Under the pieces are notes generated by a model. That model did no database searches and had not been told where the DNA came from. It saw only the letters and a list, made by a program, of their open reading frames with translations. A stretch of DNA of 16,019 nucleotides from TMED23 sp964566055 (GTDB lineage: Bacteria; Pseudomonadota; Alphaproteobacteria; Rhodospirillales; UBA2165). The DNA lies in assembly GCA_964566055.1 (NCBI GenBank), contig CAZMHI010000084.1:1-16019 (forward strand), in the 5' to 3' direction. This document shows positions 1 to 5,572 of this stretch, in pieces. Made by a program: the position numbers and the translations under genes. The first letter of the stretch is position 1, and each line of letters opens with the position of its first letter.

Positions 1-48
1 CTCCGTTTTCTAACTATAACAGTGGACCCACTTTTTGGGGGAGGACCA

Positions 49-756
49 GTGGCACAAATATTGAGCGCACCGGAAAAACATGATCTTGCCAGTATCGAGG
101 TGTTGGCGGATTTAGATGAAAATCAGCGGCGGGATTTTGAAAAATCAAGCCGGTGGCGGAGATTTTTGCCTGATGAACAGATTATTGATCAGCAAAGCGA
201 TTCCCGGGACGTCTATTTTATCGCCAGCGGGCGAGTGCGGGTTGTCAATTTTACGCTTTCCGGCAAAGAAGTCGCTCTTGAAGATTTAGGCGCCGGTCAA
301 TATTTCGGTGAATTGGCGGCAATTGACGGCCGCCCTCGGTCATCTACCGTGGTTGCGCTGGAAGAATCAGATATTGCGAAAATGTCACCTGAACGGTTTC
401 TGACGGTTATGAAAATGTATCCGGAAGTCGCCTTAAAAGTGATGGCCAATTTGGCCGCCGTTATTCGTACTTCAACTGACCGTATTATTGATCTTACTAC
501 TTTGGGTGCTAATAATCGAGTGCATGGCGAATTGCTCCGGCAAGCAGCAGGTTCTGAGACGGATGACAATACAGCTATGATTAAACCCATTCCTGTGCAT
601 AGTGATATGGCCAGCCGGGCGAGCACAACAAGGGAAACTGTGGCGCGGGTATTGAGTGATTTAGCCAAAAAAGGAATCGTTAAGCGCGAGAAAGACTCGC
701 TTATTATTTGCGATGTAACGGCCTTGGAAGATATGGTGGATGAAGTTCGCGGTTAA
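49..756 (+). CDS. Crp/Fnr-family transcriptional regulator
   Basis: This is a cytoplasmic DNA-binding regulator of 235 residues, normal for the family. An N-terminal cyclic-nucleotide-binding beta-barrel (about residues 18-115) carries a phosphate-binding-cassette-like stretch with F86-G87-E88 and, nine residues on, R97-S98. That resembles true cNMP binders, so cAMP or a related ligand is possible. A dimerisation helix follows (about 115-155), then a winged helix-turn-helix (about 181-222, around SRASTTRETVARVLSDL). The only cysteine is C221, so an Fnr-type iron-sulfur cluster is excluded. I chose GTG at 49 because a strong Shine-Dalgarno (GGGGGAGG, 37-44) lies just before it. The frame stays open to the left edge, and a GTG at 22 would add nine residues but lacks a ribosome site. 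The targets are unknown. divK lies 144 bases downstream on the same strand. Confidence 0.9.
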   Translation: MAQILSAPEKHDLASIEVLADLDENQRRDFEKSSRWRRFLPDEQIIDQQSDSRDVYFIASGRVRVVNFTLSGKEVALEDLGAGQYFGELAAIDGRPRSSTVVALEESDIAKMSPERFLTVMKMYPEVALKVMANLAAVIRTSTDRIIDLTTLGANNRVHGELLRQAAGSETDDNTAMIKPIPVHSDMASRASTTRETVARVLSDLAKKGIVKREKDSLIICDVTALEDMVDEVRG

Positions 757-772
757 TTGGCAGATAAAAAGA

Positions 773-783
773 ATTGTAACAAT
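773..783. promoter_or_regulatory. small inverted repeat in the crp-divK spacer, possible operator
   Basis: The spacer between the Crp/Fnr-type gene and divK (757-900) is AT-rich and holds a perfect inverted repeat, ATTGT-A-ACAAT. It also holds a looser TCAA/TTGA pair at about 800-810 and one GANTC site at 822-826, the target of the CcrM methylase in alphaproteobacteria. I see no convincing -35/-10 pair here, although poor matches such as TTGTAA (774) with TATTAT (795) exist at short spacing. It may contain the divK promoter, but this is weakly supported. Confidence 0.25.
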
Positions 784-900
784 CCCATTATTTTTATTAT
801 CAAAGCTTGAATATGGGAAAAGAATCACAAAATGTTATAGATATTATGATTTTTGCTCTTATTAGCAGAGAATAAATTAACACCTGGAGCTCGGGTAGGC

Positions 901-1266
901 ATGGCCAAGACCATTTTAATTGTCGAAGACAATGAACTAAATATGAAGCTATTCAACGACTTATTGCAGGCGCATGGCTATGATACGCTGCAAACTAAGG
1001 ACGGTAATGAAGCTGTTTCGATGACCGAAGAACATCATCCAGATTTGATTTTGATGGACATTCAGCTGCCCAAAATTTCCGGTCTTGAGATAACAAAGCT
1101 GATCAAAGAGAAAGATGAACTAAAAAATATCCCAGTGATTGCCGTTACCGCCTTTGCCATGAAAGGCGATGAAGAGAAAATTATGGAAGGTGGCTGTGAT
1201 GGTTATATCGCCAAGCCGATTTCCGTGCCAAATTTTCTGGAAACAGTGTCCGGTTTTCTCGGCTAA
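901..1266 (+). CDS. divK: DivK-type single-domain response regulator
   Basis: This 121-residue protein is a stand-alone receiver domain with no output domain. In Caulobacter and relatives DivK is phosphorylated and dephosphorylated by DivJ and PleC, and it acts through DivL and CckA to lower CtrA activity and set cell polarity. The acidic pocket is E9-D10, the phospho-acceptor is D53 in LILMDIQLP, the switch threonine lies in VIAVTAFAMKGDEE, and the conserved lysine is in YIAKPIS. The stretches NELNMKLF and ISGLEITK, and the region after the switch, match the DivK family much better than CheY or Spo0F. ATG at 901 aligns with family starts. The open frame extends back to 853, but those residues have no family support. 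The usual partner gene pleD does not follow, and a terminator comes next. Confidence 0.95.
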   Translation: MAKTILIVEDNELNMKLFNDLLQAHGYDTLQTKDGNEAVSMTEEHHPDLILMDIQLPKISGLEITKLIKEKDELKNIPVIAVTAFAMKGDEEKIMEGGCDGYIAKPISVPNFLETVSGFLG

Positions 1267-1297
1267 CTGCCTAAACCAAAATTAACCCAAAAAAACA

Positions 1298-1320
1298 AAG
1301 GACCGTCAATTGCGGTCCTT
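1298..1320. terminator. bidirectional intrinsic terminator between divK and rpmG
   Basis: An 8-bp perfect stem (AAGGACCG / CGGTCCTT) with a 7-base loop lies between the convergent genes divK and rpmG. Read on the minus strand it is followed by TTTGTTTTTTT, a classic U-tract, so it is a strong rpmG terminator. On the + strand the following AATTATTT is poorer, so it probably ends divK transcription less efficiently. Confidence 0.8.
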
Positions 1321-1370
1321 AATTATTTGTGCCTGTTCCGCTGATGCGGTGGGCGTTTCTGAGGCTAAAT

Positions 1371-1538
1371 TTATTTAATTTTACCCTCTTTAAACAGCAC
1401 ATGTTTACGGGCAACCGGATCGTATTTGCGGAATTCCATTTTTTCCGTCTGGTTACGCGGGTTCTTTTTAGTCACATAGTAAAAGCCGGTATCAGCGGTG
1501 CTGACAAGTTTCACTAAAACTGTTGCTGGCTTGGCCAT
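1371..1538 (-). CDS. rpmG: 50S ribosomal protein L33
   Basis: This gene encodes a 55-residue basic protein of the large ribosomal subunit. It begins MAKPATVLVKLVSTADTGFY and continues YVTKKNPRN..EKMEFRKYDPVARKHVLFKEGKIK, the typical proteobacterial L33 pattern. It has none of the zinc-binding CxxC pairs seen in some other L33 paralogues, so it is the zinc-free type. No strong Shine-Dalgarno is visible ahead of the ATG. The gene has its own likely promoter upstream (1582-1609) and a terminator downstream (1298-1320), which suggests a single-gene unit. It is too short for the usual ORF length cut-offs. Confidence 0.97.
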   Translation of the reverse strand: MAKPATVLVKLVSTADTGFYYVTKKNPRNQTEKMEFRKYDPVARKHVLFKEGKIK

Positions 1539-1581
1539 ATCTCAACGTCCGTTTATTATTCAAATTATCGAAGTGCGGCGC

Positions 1582-1609
1582 ACAATAGCGATCAAAACGT
1601 CCCTGTCAA
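1582..1609 (-). promoter_or_regulatory. likely sigma-70-type promoter of rpmG
   Basis: Reading the minus strand, a perfect -35 hexamer TTGACA (1604-1609) is followed after 16 bases by TATTGT (1582-1587), a fair -10. This puts transcription start roughly 35-40 bases ahead of the rpmG ATG. A second TTGACT lies exactly 11 bases farther upstream, as part of a direct repeat. Confidence 0.55.
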
Positions 1610-1626
1610 GTTCTAGTCAAGTTCTG
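1605..1626. repeat. tandem 11-bp direct repeat at the rpmG -35 region
   Basis: Two copies of GTCAAGTTCT(A/G) lie head to tail, identical at 10 of 11 positions. On the minus strand each copy supplies a TTGAC element, so the repeat duplicates the -35 box one helical turn apart. It may be chance, a duplicated promoter element or an activator site. Confidence 0.6.
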
Positions 1627-1646
1627 GGAGATGATGTCGGAAAAGA

Positions 1647-3296
1647 TTATTTGCCACTAAAGGCGATCGCCGGGCTTAGAGCTTTAACGCGCTGATACAA
1701 TGCTGCATCATTAAGCAATCTTTCCGCTATTTTGAGGTCTATCGGGTTGCGCCGGTTTGTCGCCGGACAAATTTCCTTCAAGCGCCGTCGCTCTTGCTTT
1801 TGCCGGGTCGAAACGGCATGCCAGGCTTGGACGGTCTCAGAGTGCTGATCTGCGTTGCCCAGCGCTGTCTCAATAAGGAGAGCCGCGTCTAAATTTTTAT
1901 CCCGAGTAACGCATATCGATGGTGAAACGCCTAGCTCGTGCAGGAAATAACCCGAGGGAGCTTGAAATCGCGACCAGGTCAAAGTGATTTCGGCTTTGTT
2001 TGGTAAAGTTATAACAGTTTGAACGGTGCCTTTGCCAAAAGAGGTGGAACCGATCACTACTGCACGATCATGATCCTGCAGAGCTGCAGCAACAATTTCC
2101 GACGCACTTGCGGAACGGCCATTGATAAGAACGACCAGCGGCAATCCCCGCGCAATATCGGTGCCTTTGGCATCATAATCGTGATCGCTCGCCGGGTGGC
2201 GGCCCCGGGTTGAAATGATGCGTCCTTTAACCAGGAAAAGATCGGAGACGTTTACCGCTTGTTTCAATAAGCCGCCCGGGTTACTGCGCAAATCCAGAAC
2301 CACTCCTTTGGCCTTGGAATTTGTCTGGCGGCGAACTTCCTTGAGACCTTGAGCGAGATTTTGCGCAACATGCCGTGCCGTCCGATTATTAAACCGGGTT
2401 ACGCGGATAATTACGACCCCGTTACTAACCGAATGAGTTGCTGTTATCTCGACAATCCGGTCTCGCTTAATCGAAAGATTAAGGGGTACTCGCGTGGGCG
2501 GGCGAAGAATTCTTACCTCGACGATAGTGCCAATTTTCCCCCTTAAAAATGCTCCGGCTTCCTGCCTTGTTATCTGAGCCAGCGGCTGGCCATCGGCATG
2601 GGTAATTAGGTCTTTGGTTCTTAGGCCAGCTTTATCGGCTGGAGAGCCTGGAAAAACGTTGGTGACAATGGAGCCGTTTTCGAGTTTTTTAAATCGAATG
2701 CCGATACCACCAAAGCCAGATCTCTTTTCCCGATTTCGCCTGGCTTGCTCAACGCTGGCATAGCGGGAAAATGCGTCCAATTGCGAAAGCGAGCCATCAA
2801 AAACGGCTTCATACAATTTCCCCAAATTTGTTTTTCTATAAAGATCTGCCTGATTTTGAGCATTAAGCAGAATTTGCACTGTAAGATTAGCCCAGGCGTC
2901 ATAATCATTTACTGCCGGTTGAGTATAACTTCGTGGTGAAAGAATGTTCGAACTAACGACAATACGGTTACCGGAAGATTGCACATTTAGAGACGGGTCA
3001 ATTGTCGTCAATCCCCGCAAGCCTTCGAGAGCCAGATCAGAGGCCGTAACTGCTTCAATATAGCGTTCCGAAATGTGGCGATAGCCGGCGGCGAACGTTT
3101 GGTTTGCCGCTCCTGCATCAAATGAACCTGGGCGGCGTCCCTGCTCTGAAAGGGGTGCTGTACAGGCAGCCAGGAAGGCGGCCACCAACAGCATTGGAAT
3201 AATTTTATGCCATCGCGTGGCTTGGCAATTAGAAAATATGGTGCTCACATATTTTATCATTGACGCTATTGTCGTTAATTTTAAGCGCGCCGTCAT
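1647..3296 (-). CDS. S41-family carboxyl-terminal processing peptidase, predicted lipoprotein
   Basis: This 549-residue protein is a PDZ-gated serine protease of the CtpA/Prc family, which trims or degrades envelope proteins. A hydrophobic segment ending FLAAC (C45) is a lipobox, so the enzyme is probably tethered to a membrane facing the periplasm. Some 30 polar or basic residues precede it, a long N-region. The PDZ domain lies at about 195-275. The S41 core holds DLRSNPGG (335-342), SASASE with probable nucleophile S397, and FGKGTVQ with K422, the 25-residue Ser-Lys spacing of E. coli Prc. Upstream of the PDZ, the common LDPHS segment is changed to LDAFS (173-177). The start overlaps the rnr stop by 4 bases (ATGA), indicating translational coupling. 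An internal ATG at codon 13 would also keep the signal. The substrate is unknown. Confidence 0.9.
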   Translation of the reverse strand: MTARLKLTTIASMIKYVSTIFSNCQATRWHKIIPMLLVAAFLAACTAPLSEQGRRPGSFDAGAANQTFAAGYRHISERYIEAVTASDLALEGLRGLTTIDPSLNVQSSGNRIVVSSNILSPRSYTQPAVNDYDAWANLTVQILLNAQNQADLYRKTNLGKLYEAVFDGSLSQLDAFSRYASVEQARRNREKRSGFGGIGIRFKKLENGSIVTNVFPGSPADKAGLRTKDLITHADGQPLAQITRQEAGAFLRGKIGTIVEVRILRPPTRVPLNLSIKRDRIVEITATHSVSNGVVIIRVTRFNNRTARHVAQNLAQGLKEVRRQTNSKAKGVVLDLRSNPGGLLKQAVNVSDLFLVKGRIISTRGRHPASDHDYDAKGTDIARGLPLVVLINGRSASASEIVAAALQDHDRAVVIGSTSFGKGTVQTVITLPNKAEITLTWSRFQAPSGYFLHELGVSPSICVTRDKNLDAALLIETALGNADQHSETVQAWHAVSTRQKQERRRLKEICPATNRRNPIDLKIAERLLNDAALYQRVKALSPAIAFSGK

Positions 3297-5572
3297 CTAT
3301 TTCTTGCATGGCGCTGGCGTTTCTTCCCTGAACTATGGCGTTGCTTTTTGACCTTTTTAGGGCGGGAATTTCTATTTACTTGGTCCCTGGATTGATCCTG
3401 GCCAGCAATTTCCAGGACCAGAGAACCTGAAACCGGATTGGCTTCTTTCAACACTACTTCGACTTTCATGCCAAGATGATAGACCTTTTTCGCGCGGGAT
3501 GCTTTAAGCGCCATGCGTTTTTCGTCAAATTCGTAATAGTCGTCGGAAAGTGAGCGAATTGGCACCAAGCCATCTGCAGCGGTATCTTCCAAGGTAATGA
3601 AAAGGCCAAATTTAGTGACGCCATTTACCGTACCGCTGAACGTCTCGCCGATTTTGCCGGCCAGATAGGCAGCGGAGAACCTGTCGACAACATCGCGTTC
3701 CGCAACCGCAGCACGGCGCTCGGTGACACTTAAATGTTCTCCCAGTTCTTCGAGATCGAGCGGTTTATCTTCCAGCGCACCTTCACCCAAAGCCAATCCG
3801 CCAATCAGTGCCCTGTGCACGATTAAATCAGCATAGCGCCGGATCGGCGAAGTGAAATGACAATAACGTCTGAGGGCGAGGCCAAAGTGTCCGACATTTT
3901 TGCCGGTGTAAGTGGCTTGTGACTGAGATCTGAGCGTCATCTGGCTGATCGCTTCAGCATAGTCACCGTCGCGGGCTTTTTTGAGAATTTGGTTGAAATG
4001 ACGCGGCATCAGCACTTGGCCCTTTGCCAGCTTAAAGCCGACAGATTTCAAAAAATTACGGTAGCTTTCAAGATTTTTTGCTGGTGGTTCATCATGGATG
4101 CGATAGAGGCAAGGCTGATTAGTCTCTTCAAGCGTCGTCGCCGCGGCCACATTGGCGGCGATCATAAACTCTTCGATTAATTTGTGGCTGTCATGACGCA
4201 ACCGGGCGCGGACTTCTTGAACATGGCCTTTTTTATCAAGGATGATTTTCTTTTCCGGCAGATCGAGATCAAGCGGTTCGCGGTCGAGGCGTTCCCGGCA
4301 AAGCGCTTCATAAGCGCTGTAGAGAGGCTTGAGGACGTCCTCCAGGAGCGGCGCCGTTAATTTGTCAGGAGCACCATCAATTGCCGCTTGTACTTGATTA
4401 TAGGTCAGCCTTGCGTGGGAATGCATCAGGCCACGGACAAACTGATGGCGGAGCGCGACGCCATCGGCACTAATCCACATACGCACGGCGAGACAGGGCC
4501 TGTCTTCCTTGGGTTTTAAAGAGCACCAGCCGTTCGATAAGGCTTCTGGCAGCATCGGCACGACTTGATCCGGAAAATATACCGAATTACCCCGCTCATG
4601 AGCTGTTTTATCCAATTCGTCACCAGGGCGGACATACCAGGCGACATCAGCAATGGCGACGATGAGATGCCAGCCGCCGGGATTAGCTTTATCGGGATCG
4701 GGCTCGGCAAAGACCGCATCGTCAAAATCCCGGGCATCTTCATCGTCAATGGTAACAAGCGGAAAATTCCGTAAATCAGTGCGCTCACCTTGTGGAGCCG
4801 GCTTGGCCTGTTCGGCCTGCTGGATAGCGAGATCAGTAAAAGTATAGGGAATATCGTGATCGTGCAGGGCAATCTTGGTATAGGGCTGATCGCCTTTACC
4901 GCTGCTTGTTGGGTCGAAGTTTAAAATTTCTGTAATGCTGGCGGATGCCTGACCCAGCTTACGGCCGGATTCAATTTCGGCCACCACCAGATCACCCTGT
5001 TTGGCGCCATTGACATTCTCCGGCGGTACAATGAAATCAAAGCGATGCTTACGGTCGGTGGGTTCTAAGACACCGCCTTTTTGATTTTTCGGGCCTTCAC
5101 GGTAAATCCCGAGCACCAATTTAGGTGCGTAGCCGATACGTTTTATAATCGAAGCATTGTAAGAATTATCTTCAAGCGGTGTAAGGCGGGCCAGCGCGCG
5201 GTCACCTTTACCCAAAGCCGCCTGCCGGCTTTTGCCACGCTTATCGGGGTTGATAAAAATAACCGGCGGCTCTTCGTCGCGGTCCCAATTAAGCGGTGTG
5301 GCGACAACGTCACCATATTCGTCAGTGCCGGTAACTTCGATCACGGTAACCCGGGGAAGGCGGCCAGACAGCACATATTGCTTGCCGCGCGTGCGCTCAA
5401 TTTCGCCGGCTTGTTCAAGTTCTTTCACGGCCTGTTTGACGCCTGCCCGGTCTTTGGTGCCGACACCGATCATAATATTGCGAATGCCAACACCTTCACG
5501 GTGGCCGCCGATGAAATCGACTATTTGATTTTTACTAAGGGGTGGGGCCGGTTTTTTTCCGGAAGTCGTCAC
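3293..5572 (-). CDS. rnr: ribonuclease R (3'-5' exoribonuclease)
   Basis: RNase R degrades structured RNA processively from the 3' end and takes part in mRNA, rRNA and tmRNA-linked quality control in the cytoplasm. The 759 residues start with a winged-helix segment (about 12-68). Cold-shock-type OB domains follow (about 75-215). The RNB catalytic domain (about 265-590) has the metal-binding motif IDDEDARDFDDAV (275-287, acidic residues D276, D282, D284 and D285) and the block FTSPIRRYADLIVHR (573-587). An S1 domain (about 641-725) and a basic Lys/Arg-rich tail (about 728-759) complete it. The size is slightly below E. coli RNase R (813) and usual for this class. Translation starts at GTG, whose last bases form a 4-base GTGA overlap with the topA stop. 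Confidence 0.97.
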   Translation of the reverse strand: MTTSGKKPAPPLSKNQIVDFIGGHREGVGIRNIMIGVGTKDRAGVKQAVKELEQAGEIERTRGKQYVLSGRLPRVTVIEVTGTDEYGDVVATPLNWDRDEEPPVIFINPDKRGKSRQAALGKGDRALARLTPLEDNSYNASIIKRIGYAPKLVLGIYREGPKNQKGGVLEPTDRKHRFDFIVPPENVNGAKQGDLVVAEIESGRKLGQASASITEILNFDPTSSGKGDQPYTKIALHDHDIPYTFTDLAIQQAEQAKPAPQGERTDLRNFPLVTIDDEDARDFDDAVFAEPDPDKANPGGWHLIVAIADVAWYVRPGDELDKTAHERGNSVYFPDQVVPMLPEALSNGWCSLKPKEDRPCLAVRMWISADGVALRHQFVRGLMHSHARLTYNQVQAAIDGAPDKLTAPLLEDVLKPLYSAYEALCRERLDREPLDLDLPEKKIILDKKGHVQEVRARLRHDSHKLIEEFMIAANVAAATTLEETNQPCLYRIHDEPPAKNLESYRNFLKSVGFKLAKGQVLMPRHFNQILKKARDGDYAEAISQMTLRSQSQATYTGKNVGHFGLALRRYCHFTSPIRRYADLIVHRALIGGLALGEGALEDKPLDLEELGEHLSVTERRAAVAERDVVDRFSAAYLAGKIGETFSGTVNGVTKFGLFITLEDTAADGLVPIRSLSDDYYEFDEKRMALKASRAKKVYHLGMKVEVVLKEANPVSGSLVLEIAGQDQSRDQVNRNSRPKKVKKQRHSSGKKRQRHARNR

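Noticed and set aside
853..900. Upstream extension of divK
   Set aside because: The DivK family starts at M(A/T)K with the receiver fold directly after it. The extra residues have no support.
1329..1517. Open frame on the + strand opposite rpmG
   Set aside because: It is a shadow of the L33 gene, which is unmistakable on the minus strand.
1661..1670. GGCGATCGCC palindrome at the end of the S41 peptidase gene as a terminator
   Set aside because: It is coding sequence, has no loop-forming spacer and no T-run follows.
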